Counted from the first letter of the stretch, positions 1-5,266 are shown. The stretch: 5,830 bases of DNA from an uncultured Rhizobiaceae group bacterium (GCA_938030645.1 CALHHQ010000246.1:1-5830), one strand, 5' to 3'. Numbers and translations are program-made. Notes: generated by a model from the sequence alone, not told the origin.

Positions 1-476
1 GGGCGGTTGCGCTCAGCAGCCACATAGCCCTTACCGGTGTTGACGGTGAATTCCATACGGATTTCAGCTTCATCATCCAGCGTGCAAAGCACGAGTTCAG
101 GGTTCAGAATTTCGATGTCGCCGACAGTTTGAATGTCGCCAGCAGTGACAACACCTGCACCCTCTTTGCGCACAACCATGCGTTTCGGGCCCTCGCCTTC
201 CATACGGATGGCAAGTTCTTTGATGTTGAGAATAATGTCGGTCACGTCTTCACGAACGCCTGGAATAGACGAAAATTCGTGCAATACGCCATCAATCTGC
301 ACGCCAGTTACAGCTGCACCTTGAAGCGAAGACAGCAAAACGCGTCGCAGAGCGTTGCCCAGTGTCAAACCAAATCCGCGCTCAAGCGGCTCGGCAACCA
401 TTGTGCCTTTGGTACCGGAAGAATTCACTTCCAGTTTGTTTGGTTTGATCAGTTCCTGCCAATTTCTATGGATCAT
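1..476 (-). CDS. rpoA: DNA-directed RNA polymerase subunit alpha, N-terminal part (cut by window edge)
   Basis: This is the first 158 codons of the RNA polymerase alpha subunit, which dimerises to seed assembly of beta and beta' and, through its C-terminal domain, contacts UP elements and activators. The visible part begins MIHRNWQELIKPNKLEV and holds the dimerisation motif around residues 31-50 (LERGFGLTLGNALRRVLLSS), followed by the insert domain from about residue 55. The linker and C-terminal domain lie beyond position 1. I chose the ATG at 474-476 because AAGGA sits 7 nt upstream of it and family members usually start MIQ-NWQELI. An in-frame ATG at 489-491 would add only MKDFS and has no well-placed ribosome binding site. 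It follows rpsK directly, with no rpsD between, as is usual in alphaproteobacteria. Identity is very secure; the start is likely. Confidence 0.97.
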   Translation of the reverse strand, partial: MIHRNWQELIKPNKLEVNSSGTKGTMVAEPLERGFGLTLGNALRRVLLSSLQGAAVTGVQIDGVLHEFSSIPGVREDVTDIILNIKELAIRMEGEGPKRMVVRKEGAGVVTAGDIQTVGDIEILNPELVLCTLDDEAEIRMEFTVNTGKGYVAAERNR

Positions 477-497
477 GGAAAAATCCTTCATAAAACT

Positions 498-522
498 GTT
501 GTTACCATCCACTCGTAACAAC
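498..522 (-). other. Perfect 8-bp stem-loop in the rpoA leader
   Basis: GTTGTTAC (498-505) is the exact reverse complement of GTAACAAC (515-522), leaving a 9-nt loop. The structure ends 21 nt before the rpoA start codon and just upstream of its Shine-Dalgarno sequence. No T-run follows on the minus strand, so it is not an intrinsic terminator. A role in setting rpoA translation or mRNA stability is inference. Confidence 0.55.
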
Positions 523-531
523 GAACGTCGT

Positions 532-557
532 AGCCCCGCGAAATGGATGTCGGGGCT
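532..557 (-). other. GC-rich 7-bp stem-loop after rpsK
   Basis: AGCCCCG (532-538) pairs perfectly with CGGGGCT (551-557) around a 12-nt loop, beginning 11 nt beyond the rpsK stop. In the minus-strand transcript it is followed by ACGACG rather than a run of U, so it does not look like an intrinsic terminator. It could be a 3'-end stabiliser or processing site between rpsK and rpoA; the sequence alone does not decide. Confidence 0.5.
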
Positions 558-568
558 TGAAAAGCAGA

Positions 569-958
569 TTAAACGCGGCGTTGTTTACGCGCGCGGCAAC
601 CATTGTGCGGCACTGAAGTCACGTCACGAATGGACGTAATCACAAAACCGATAGACTGAAGCGCACGAAGTGCTGATTCACGGCCTGAACCAGGTCCGCT
701 CACTTCAACTTCCAATGTCTTCATGCCGTGATCCTGAGCTTTCTTGCCCGCATCTTCAGCAGCAACCTGAGCCGCAAAAGGTGTAGACTTACGAGAGCCC
801 TTGAAACCTTGAGCACCAGCAGATGACCATGAAATGGTGTTGCCTTGCGCATCAGTGATTGTGATCATTGTGTTGTTGAATGTTGAATTGACGTGAGCCA
901 CGCCTGACGCAATATTTTTTCTTTCGCGGCGTTTAACGCGAGCGGCATCTTTTGCCAT
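569..958 (-). CDS. rpsK: 30S ribosomal protein S11
   Basis: S11 is a component of the 30S platform that contacts 16S rRNA near the mRNA exit region. The protein has 129 residues, the same length as in E. coli. Family landmarks are visible: GVAHVNSTFNNTMITITD (residues 19-36), the GSRKSTPFAAQVAAE block (about 54-68), GPGSGRES (about 88-95) and the terminal HNGCR region. The ATG at 956-958 is preceded by AAGGGA with 7 nt spacing. The C-terminal tail departs from the usual DVTPIPHNGCRPPKKRRV form and reads DVTSVPHNGCRARKQRRV, so one conserved proline is serine and the PPK segment is ARK. The gene lies 108 nt after rpsM and 92 nt before the preferred rpoA start. Identity is certain. Confidence 0.98.
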   Translation of the reverse strand: MAKDAARVKRRERKNIASGVAHVNSTFNNTMITITDAQGNTISWSSAGAQGFKGSRKSTPFAAQVAAEDAGKKAQDHGMKTLEVEVSGPGSGRESALRALQSIGFVITSIRDVTSVPHNGCRARKQRRV

Positions 959-984
959 ATGTCAGTCCCTTTTATGATATAAGC

Positions 985-1004
985 GCCGCCGTAATTCCGG
1001 CGGC
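985..1004 (-). other. Very stable GC stem-loop upstream of rpsK
   Basis: GCCGCCG (985-991) and CGGCGGC (998-1004) form a perfect 7-bp all-GC stem with the 6-nt loop TAATTC. It lies 26 nt before the rpsK start codon and just outside its ribosome binding site. No T-run follows on the minus strand. It could block nucleases, act as a protein binding site or limit ribosome access to rpsK; which of these is inference. Confidence 0.55.
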
Positions 1005-1020
1005 TACACCTGAAAACCTC

Positions 1021-1052
1021 AAAAAGACAACGCCAGCAATCCAGCGGTGTCT
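1021..1052 (-). terminator. Probable intrinsic terminator or attenuator after rpsM
   Basis: On the minus strand, AGACA-C-CGC pairs with GCG-T-TGTCT across one internal mismatch, giving eight pairs. The TGG/CTG flanks of the ATTG loop may extend the stem with wobble pairs. The 3' arm runs straight into TTTTT (1025-1021). This hairpin plus U-tract begins 15 nt after the rpsM stop and resembles a Rho-independent terminator. The short U-tract and the mismatch suggest partial read-through, which essential rpsK and rpoA downstream would need unless they have their own promoter. Confidence 0.45.
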
Positions 1053-1066
1053 CAAACGAGATTGAA

Positions 1067-1435
1067 TTACTTCTTTTTACCTGCAATCGCCTTCGCAGGA
1101 CCCTTACGGGTGCGTGCGTTGGTGTGCGTGCGCTGACCGCGAACAGGAAGACTACGACGATGGCGCAAACCACGGTAGCAACCCAAATCCATGAGACGTT
1201 TGATGTTCATGGACACTTCACGACGCAGATCACCTTCAACCATGTGATCACGGTCGATGATTTCACGAATCTGCAAAACTTCAGCATCGGAAAGCTGGTT
1301 CACGCGGCGTTCCGCAGGAATGTTTGCTTTCGTAATGATGTCAGCAGCATGTTTTTTGCCGATACCATGAATGTATTGCAATGCAATCACGGTACGTTTG
1401 TTAGTTGGAATGTTAACGCCAGCGATACGAGCCAC
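1067..1435 (-). CDS. rpsM: 30S ribosomal protein S13
   Basis: S13 sits in the head of the 30S subunit, contacts the 50S subunit through intersubunit bridges and touches the P-site tRNA with its basic C-terminal tail. The 122-residue protein opens MARIAGVNIP, carries the helix-hairpin-helix-like segment around QYIHGIGKKHA (20-30), the YRGLRHRRSLPVRGQRT block (87-103) and the THTNARTRKGPAKA tail (103-116), and ends in lysines. The start codon is GTG (1433-1435). It is fixed by a near-perfect AAGGAGA Shine-Dalgarno 6 nt upstream and by the canonical N-terminus. It lies 268 nt from adk, the widest gap in the window, so it may head a separate transcript with rpsK and rpoA. The rpmJ gene, which often sits between secY and rpsM, is absent here. 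Confidence 0.98.
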   Translation of the reverse strand: MARIAGVNIPTNKRTVIALQYIHGIGKKHAADIITKANIPAERRVNQLSDAEVLQIREIIDRDHMVEGDLRREVSMNIKRLMDLGCYRGLRHRRSLPVRGQRTHTNARTRKGPAKAIAGKKK

Positions 1436-1518
1436 GCTGATCTCCTTGAAATTATGTCGTTTTTCGGATTTCTAAGGTCCGATTGACAAGTTGTATTCTC
1501 GCAATATGCGAACTTATG

Positions 1519-1534
1519 CGGGTTATGAAACCCG
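1519..1534 (-). other. 6-bp stem-loop in the adk-rpsM gap
   Basis: CGGGTT (1519-1524) and AACCCG (1529-1534) form a perfect stem around the 4-nt loop ATGA. It lies in the leader that a transcript from the candidate promoter at 1602-1630 would have, about 85 nt before the rpsM start. There is no U-tract. In E. coli the rpsM leader is the target of S4 autoregulation; whether this leader is regulated is unknown. Confidence 0.4.
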
Positions 1535-1586
1535 AAAACGACCGTTCCGCGCATGTGTAATGCCCGAATCCGACCGCATAATAATC

Positions 1587-1618
1587 GCGAATTGTTGGGA
1601 TTATCTATTCCCATTCGC
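1587..1618 (-). other. Bulged two-part hairpin over the candidate promoter
   Basis: GCGAAT (1587-1592) pairs with ATTCGC (1613-1618), and inside it GGGA (1597-1600) pairs with TCCC (1609-1612). A 4-nt bulge lies on one side and the loop has 8 nt. The structure covers the putative -10 element and part of the spacer. The inverted repeat could be a protein operator in DNA or an RNA structure of read-through transcripts from adk. Confidence 0.4.
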
Positions 1619-1630
1619 CTCGCGGGTCAA
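1602..1630 (-). promoter_or_regulatory. Candidate sigma-70 type promoter for rpsM-rpsK-rpoA
   Basis: On the minus strand TTGACC (1630-1625) matches five of six bases of the -35 consensus. It is followed after 17 nt by TAGATA (1607-1602), or after 19 nt by GATAAT (1605-1600), which matches the -10 consensus in five of six. A transcript would start near position 1595 and have a leader of about 160 nt before rpsM. The 268-nt gap after adk supports a promoter here, but no start site can be proven from sequence. Confidence 0.4.
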
Positions 1631-1664
1631 CAGCTACACTGAGTCATTTTTGAGACCGCGTTGT

Positions 1665-1685
1665 GCAGGGTAAATATCGCCCTGC
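1665..1685 (-). other. 6-bp stem-loop just after adk
   Basis: GCAGGG (1665-1670) pairs with CCCTGC (1680-1685) around a 9-nt loop, 18 nt beyond the adk stop codon. The minus-strand transcript continues with ACAACGCGG, with no U-tract. It is therefore better read as a 3'-end stabilising or processing hairpin of the secY-adk message than as an intrinsic terminator. Confidence 0.4.
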
Positions 1686-1703
1686 CCCAAAATCAATTGC
1701 CAC

Positions 1704-2354
1704 TCAAATGGAGTTCAAAACGCCGCGAATTTCTTCACTCACTCCGTCGATTGATCCCATGCCGTCAACAACCTTGAGTTTGTCTTTGGCGTAGTAATAT
1801 CCGATCAACGGTGAGGTTTCCTTGTAATAAACCTGCAAACGTGTGCGCATAGCTTCCGCATTGTCGTCGGGACGACGCTTGAACTCGGTTGAACCGCACT
1901 TATCGCAGGTGCCTTCGGTTTCAGGTTGGTTCAGCGTGTCGTGATAGCCTGTGCCACAGCTGGCACATGTGTAACGGCCAGCAACACGCTCAACCATTGA
2001 GTCATCGTCAACGCGCAGTTCCACAACACCATCTAGTGACGTGCCGCGTTTCGCGAGCATGGCTTCAACGGCATCTGCTTGCGGAAGCGTGCGGGGATAG
2101 CCGTCAAGAATAAAACCATTCTCGCAATCATCTTCATCGATACGGTCTGCCACGATGGCATTCACCACATCATCTGACACCAAATTGCCAGCATCCATAA
2201 TCGCTTTGGCGCGCAGGCCTGTCTCGGTTCCAGCAGCCACAGCCGCACGCAACATGTCTCCAGTGGAAAGTTGCGGGATCTTGTGTTCTTCGACCAGACG
2301 CTGGGCCTGAGTTCCTTTACCTGCCCCGGGAGGGCCTAACAGTATCAGTCTCAT
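1704..2354 (-). CDS. adk: Adenylate kinase, long form with Cys4 zinc LID
   Basis: Adenylate kinase is a cytosolic enzyme that interconverts ATP plus AMP and two ADP, keeping the adenylate energy charge and supplying ADP. The 216-residue protein has the P-loop GPPGAGKGT (7-15), the AMP-site STGDMLR (30-36) and DGYPRT (84-89, with Tyr where Phe is common). It also has the long LID domain of about residues 122-162 and the KRRPDDN segment (159-165). Cys130, Cys133, Cys150 and Cys153 form a C-x2-C...C-x2-C set expected to bind structural zinc, as reported for long-form adenylate kinases including the Paracoccus enzyme. The ATG overlaps the secY stop as ATGA, so it is probably translationally coupled to secY, a pairing common in bacteria. 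Identity is certain; zinc binding is inferred from the cysteines. Confidence 0.98.
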   Translation of the reverse strand: MRLILLGPPGAGKGTQAQRLVEEHKIPQLSTGDMLRAAVAAGTETGLRAKAIMDAGNLVSDDVVNAIVADRIDEDDCENGFILDGYPRTLPQADAVEAMLAKRGTSLDGVVELRVDDDSMVERVAGRYTCASCGTGYHDTLNQPETEGTCDKCGSTEFKRRPDDNAEAMRTRLQVYYKETSPLIGYYYAKDKLKVVDGMGSIDGVSEEIRGVLNSI

Positions 2355-3736
2355 TTTTTACGCTTGCTCCCCCGAGCTTTCTTGGTGCCACCACGTGTGG
2401 TTGGTTTATCACCGCCACGCAATTTCGACTTTGCAATCAATCCCTCATATTGCTGAGCAAAGAGGTGGCTCTGCACCTGCTGCACGGTATCCATTGTCAC
2501 ACTCACCATAATCAACAGCGACGTGCCGCCTAGGAAAGCAGAAATACCGAGATTGGACAGAAACATCTCTGGGATCAAACAAATGAACACCAAATAAAGC
2601 GCACCAAGCACCGTAATGCGAGTCAGCACATAGTCGATATAGTCGGCCGTGCGTTCTCCCGGACGAATGCCCGGAATAAAGCCGCCATGCGACTTCAAAT
2701 TGTCGGCAGTCTCTTTCGGGTTGAATGTGATCGCAGTGTAGAAGAACGCGAAGAATGCAATCAAACCACCGTAGAACAGCAGATATCCCGGGGCGCCACG
2801 GCCCAAGAATGTCGAAATCGCAATCACCCATTCAGATTGACCTTCTGTACCAGAAAAGCCTGTAAGCGTAGCTGGTAGCAAAAGAAGCGATGAAGCAAAG
2901 ATTGGCGGTATCACACCAGCCGTGTTCAGCTTCAAAGGCAGATGGGAAGAATCGCCTTGGAACATTTTGTTGCCAACCTGGCGCTTCGGATACTGAATGA
3001 GCAAACGACGTTGCGCACGTTCAATGAACACAATGAATGCAATCAAAGCGACAATCGAAACCAAAATGGCCAGCATCACAAGCGTCGAGATAGAGCCAGT
3101 TGAACCTGCATCGAGGAGCTGGGCAATAGCTCCAGGGAAGGCTGCTACAATGCCAGCGAAGATGATCAACGAAATACCGTTGCCAATGCCGCGCGCAGTG
3201 ATCTGTTCACCCAACCACATAAGGAACATTGTTCCGCCTACGAGGGTAATCACTGTCGTGAGGATGAAGAACCAACCTGGATTCAAAACCATGCCAGGTG
3301 CATTGGAAAGACCAATAGCAATGCCATAAGCCTGCGCGGTGCCCAGCAGAACTGTGCCGTAGCGCGTGTATTGGTTGATGACCTTACGCCCCTGCTCTCC
3401 ATCTTTCTTGAGAGCTTCAAGCGACGGGACAACAGACGTCATCAACTGCATAATAATGGATGCAGAAATATACGGCATAATACCAAGTGCAAAGATGGCC
3501 AAACGTTCAACCGCGCCACCCGCAAACATATTCACCACACCCAAAACACCTTGGCTTTGGCGCTCAAACGCAGCCGCCAGTTGTGCAGGGTCAATGCCTG
3601 GAACAGGGATATAAGTGCCAAGACGATAAACGATCAAAGCGAACAGCGTGAACCAAAGACGCTTCTTCAGATCAGTCGCCTTCGAGAATGTCGAAAAGCT
3701 TAAATTGGCGGCGAGTTGTTCGGCGGCTGATGCCAT
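2351..3736 (-). CDS. secY: Preprotein translocase channel subunit SecY
   Basis: SecY forms the protein-conducting channel of the inner membrane with SecE and SecG, for SecA-driven export and SRP-dependent membrane insertion. The 461-residue protein shows ten hydrophobic segments near residues 27-46, 78-99, 122-144, 155-176, 186-205, 217-239, 272-292, 315-337, 372-392 and 396-416. Family landmarks include GGAVERLAIFALGIMPYISA (73-92, plug and second segment), ITARGIGNGISL (179-190) and GIRPGERTADYID in the cytosolic C5 loop. Arg358 there corresponds to the SecA-linked Arg357 of E. coli. It ends in an unusually long basic tail (about 437-461, rich in K, R and G). The ATG follows GGGAGA by 5 nt. 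A terminator separates it from rplO and its stop overlaps adk, so secY-adk may form its own unit. No convincing promoter was found. Confidence 0.98.
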   Translation of the reverse strand: MASAAEQLAANLSFSTFSKATDLKKRLWFTLFALIVYRLGTYIPVPGIDPAQLAAAFERQSQGVLGVVNMFAGGAVERLAIFALGIMPYISASIIMQLMTSVVPSLEALKKDGEQGRKVINQYTRYGTVLLGTAQAYGIAIGLSNAPGMVLNPGWFFILTTVITLVGGTMFLMWLGEQITARGIGNGISLIIFAGIVAAFPGAIAQLLDAGSTGSISTLVMLAILVSIVALIAFIVFIERAQRRLLIQYPKRQVGNKMFQGDSSHLPLKLNTAGVIPPIFASSLLLLPATLTGFSGTEGQSEWVIAISTFLGRGAPGYLLFYGGLIAFFAFFYTAITFNPKETADNLKSHGGFIPGIRPGERTADYIDYVLTRITVLGALYLVFICLIPEMFLSNLGISAFLGGTSLLIMVSVTMDTVQQVQSHLFAQQYEGLIAKSKLRGGDKPTTRGGTKKARGSKRKK

Positions 3737-3749
3737 TTCCGTCTCCCAT

Positions 3750-3769
3750 CAACTGCAAATCAGCAGTTG
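3750..3769 (-). promoter_or_regulatory. Perfect 7-bp hairpin at the secY ribosome binding site
   Basis: CAACTGC (3750-3756) and GCAGTTG (3763-3769) are exact reverse complements around a 6-nt loop. On the minus-strand message the 3' arm ends 2 nt before the GGGAG Shine-Dalgarno sequence of secY. This position is suited to influence ribosome access or to mark a protein binding site. The regulatory role is inferred from position only. Confidence 0.45.
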
Positions 3770-3831
3770 GTAATATCATGTTGCGCCTGTCTTAAAGCAG
3801 GCCAGTCAAATGCGCAAAAGGTGAATCGCAT
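3760..3831 (-). CDS. Possible 23-codon upstream ORF before secY
   Basis: An ATG at 3829-3831 opens a reading frame of 23 codons (beginning MRFTFCAFDWPAL) that stops with TGA at 3760-3762. That stop lies in the loop of the hairpin preceding the secY ribosome binding site, so ribosomes finishing here could open or close it. Against a real gene: there is no clear Shine-Dalgarno sequence (only an A-rich stretch), the frame is short, and it may arise by chance. I do not recognise the peptide. Confidence 0.15.
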   Translation of the reverse strand: MRFTFCAFDWPALRQAQHDITNC

Positions 3832-3833
3832 TT
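3808..3833 (-). other. 7-bp inverted repeat in the secY leader
   Basis: AAATGCG (3808-3814) pairs with CGCATTT (3827-3833) around a 12-nt loop, midway between the rplO terminator and secY. On the minus strand it is followed by GACTGGCC and has no U-tract. Nearby, GCCTG (3785-3789) and CAGGC (3798-3802) form a second, smaller stem. Function unknown. Confidence 0.35.
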
Positions 3834-3916
3834 TTTCAATATGGGTCGTTGTGCTGTGAATACCAGTGAAAATTAAGTGCAATGGAATGTGAGCAGCCAC
3901 AACTGGCTCAAAACGT

Positions 3917-3944
3917 AAAAAAGCCCGAGACCAGCCCGGGCTTT
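3917..3944 (-). terminator. Intrinsic terminator after rplO
   Basis: Reading the minus strand, AAAGCCCG (3944-3937) pairs with CGGGCTTT (3927-3920) around a 9-nt loop, and the T-run continues to 3917, giving six T in a row. A GC-rich 8-bp stem plus U-tract 23 nt behind the rplO stop is a canonical Rho-independent terminator. It would end or reduce transcription of the rplF-rplO block before secY, so secY and adk need either read-through or a promoter of their own. Confidence 0.8.
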
Positions 3945-3967
3945 CTTAAACTTGTCGCTTCAAAGAA

Positions 3968-4495
3968 TTACTTCTTCTTCGCAGCAGATTTTGCAGCCTG
4001 TGCAGCAGCAACTTCGGCAGCTTTTGCAGAACCGGATTCAAGCACTTTCACAGTGCCGCCAGCTTTCTCAACCGCTGCGATTGCGCCTTTGGAAGCACCA
4101 GCAACTTCAAGAGTGAACTTGGATTTCGCTTCACTTCCACCCAACACGCGCACGCCATCACGAACACGACGAATAACGCCGGCTTCTTTCAGGACTTCTG
4201 CTGTAATTGGCTTCTGAGCGTCGATCTTCTTGGCTTCAACTGCCTTTTCAAGGCGAGCGATAGACACTTCATTGAAGTCTGAAGTGAACATTGCGTTGGA
4301 GAAACCACGCTTTGGAAGACGGCGATAGATAGGCATTTGCCCACCTTCGAAACCGTTGATGGACACACCTGAACGAGACTTTTGTCCCTTCACACCGCGA
4401 CCACCAGTTTTACCTGTACCGGAACCAATGCCGCGGCCTACGCGCTTGCGCGAAGGTGTTGCACCAGCATTATCGGAAATACCATTGAGTTTCAT
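3968..4495 (-). CDS. rplO: 50S ribosomal protein L15 with Ala/Lys-rich tail
   Basis: L15 binds 23S rRNA and takes part in late assembly of the large subunit. The N-terminal Gly/Arg-rich extension (residues 16-45, including RVGRGIGSGTGKTGGRGVKG) that threads into rRNA is clear, followed by GFEGGQMPIYRRLPKRGF (48-65) and the globular domain ending VEVAG-type (FTLEVAGASKGAIAAVEKAGG, about 127-147). The protein has 175 residues, about 30 longer than E. coli L15. The extra length is a C-terminal tail (155-175) made almost only of Ala, Lys, Glu and Ser. The ATG at 4493-4495 is 5 nt beyond the rpmD stop, and its GAGGAG Shine-Dalgarno is formed by the last two Glu codons of rpmD, so translation is probably coupled. 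An intrinsic terminator follows. Confidence 0.98.
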   Translation of the reverse strand: MKLNGISDNAGATPSRKRVGRGIGSGTGKTGGRGVKGQKSRSGVSINGFEGGQMPIYRRLPKRGFSNAMFTSDFNEVSIARLEKAVEAKKIDAQKPITAEVLKEAGVIRRVRDGVRVLGGSEAKSKFTLEVAGASKGAIAAVEKAGGTVKVLESGSAKAAEVAAAQAAKSAAKKK

Positions 4496-4500
4496 CGAAC

Positions 4501-4689
4501 TTACTCCTCAATCACGCGCACGAGGTGCGAGACTTTGCGGATCATGCCGCGCACGGAAGGAGTGTCTTCCAAAGTGCGACGACGGTTCATTTTGTTCAGG
4601 CCCAAACCGACCAAAGTCTGTTGCTGGTCCTTGGGACGGCGCAACGGGCTTCCGATTTGCTGAACAGTTACTGTTTTCTTTGCAGCCAT
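4501..4689 (-). CDS. rpmD: 50S ribosomal protein L30
   Basis: L30 is a small protein of the large ribosomal subunit that binds 23S rRNA. The 62-residue product has the family pattern: a first beta strand (KKTVTVQQIGSPL, 4-16), then the RRPKDQQQTLVGLGLNKMNR helix region (17-36), the TPSVRGMIRKVSHLV segment (43-57) and an acidic end. Its length is typical of bacterial L30. The ATG at 4687-4689 lies 10 nt after the rpsE TAG stop, with an AGGGGAAG ribosome binding site overlapping that stop. Its 3' end carries the rplO ribosome binding site. The tight rpsE-rpmD-rplO spacing indicates co-translation from one message. Confidence 0.97.
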   Translation of the reverse strand: MAAKKTVTVQQIGSPLRRPKDQQQTLVGLGLNKMNRRRTLEDTPSVRGMIRKVSHLVRVIEE

Positions 4690-4699
4690 TGTACTTCCC

Positions 4700-5266
4700 C
4701 TACTCTTCCGAGCCGATCAGGTCGCGACGACGCGCCTGAAGTGTGGAGAATTTCAATCCGCGCTGAGCAGCAATGTCTTTCGGGTGCATCTGGTGCTTCA
4801 AAGCATCAAATGTGGCACGAACCATGTTGTATGGGTTCGATGAACCGAGAGATTTCGCAACAACGTCAGACATGCCAACGGTTTCGAAAACCGCACGCAT
4901 TGGACCACCGGCAATAATACCAGTTCCAGGAGGCGCTGAACGAAGAACCACTTTACCTGCACCGTGACGTCCGTTGACATCGTGGTGAAGTGTGCGGCCA
5001 TCGCGCAATGGCACGAAGATCATGTCGCGTTTAGCTGCTTCAGAAGCTTTGCGGATCGCTTCCGGCACTTCTTTTGCTTTACCGTGACCGAAGCCTACGC
5101 GGCCTTTTTGGTCGCCAACAACTACGAGAGCAGCAAAACCGAAACGGCGGCCACCCTTCACAACTTTAGCAACACGGTTGATGTGTACGAGCTTATCGAC
5201 GAAACCGTCGTCTTGCTCTTCATCCCGGCGGTTGTTACGTCCGCCTTGTTGGGGTCTCTGTGCCAT
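4700..5266 (-). CDS. rpsE: 30S ribosomal protein S5
   Basis: S5 lies at the mRNA entrance of the 30S subunit, where it affects decoding accuracy and helicase activity. The 188-residue product begins MAQRPQQGGRNNRRDEEQDD, an alphaproteobacterial-type charged N-terminal extension. The double-stranded RNA-binding-like domain follows (FVDKLVHINRVAKVVKGGRR, 22-41, with GDQKGRVGFGHGKAKEVPEA, 51-70). The C-terminal domain contains APPGTGIIAGGPMRAV (111-126) and the LGSSNPYNMVRATFDAL region (140-156). I chose the ATG at 5264-5266 because AAGGA lies 7 nt upstream and family members start MAQR. A longer frame to 5317 adds 17 unrelated residues. The upstream gap to rplR is 170 nt, unusually wide for this gene pair, and holds several palindromes. 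rpmD follows after 10 nt. Confidence 0.97.
   Translation of the reverse strand: MAQRPQQGGRNNRRDEEQDDGFVDKLVHINRVAKVVKGGRRFGFAALVVVGDQKGRVGFGHGKAKEVPEAIRKASEAAKRDMIFVPLRDGRTLHHDVNGRHGAGKVVLRSAPPGTGIIAGGPMRAVFETVGMSDVVAKSLGSSNPYNMVRATFDALKHQMHPKDIAAQRGLKFSTLQARRRDLIGSEE

Noticed and set aside
477..491. rpoA start at 491
   Set aside because: In frame, but it adds only five residues and lacks a well-spaced ribosome binding site; AAGGA 7 nt before the ATG at 476 decides for the shorter form.
129..639. Plus-strand open frames of 63-129 codons over the rpoA and rpsK region
   Set aside because: They are antisense to rpoA and its leader, have no family resemblance or ribosome binding sites, and are explained as shadows of conserved coding sequence.
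865..1173. Minus-strand 102-codon frame bridging rpsK and rpsM
   Set aside because: It overlaps both ribosomal genes in another frame and shows no recognisable domain.
1387..1614. Minus-strand 75-codon frame in the adk-rpsM gap
   Set aside because: It runs into rpsM out of frame, resembles no known protein and does not resemble L36. I looked for rpmJ in this gap and did not find it.
1665..1685. Intrinsic terminator after adk
   Set aside because: A stem is present but there is no U-tract in either direction; kept only as a stem-loop.
3808..3836. Plus-strand terminator (AAATGCG stem followed by T-run)
   Set aside because: There is no plus-strand gene to terminate, and the stem is AT-rich; kept only as an inverted repeat.
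3737..3916. Dedicated secY promoter
   Set aside because: TTGTGG, TTGCAC and TTGACT occur, but none has an acceptable -10 element at 16-19 nt, so no promoter is annotated even though the terminator suggests one.
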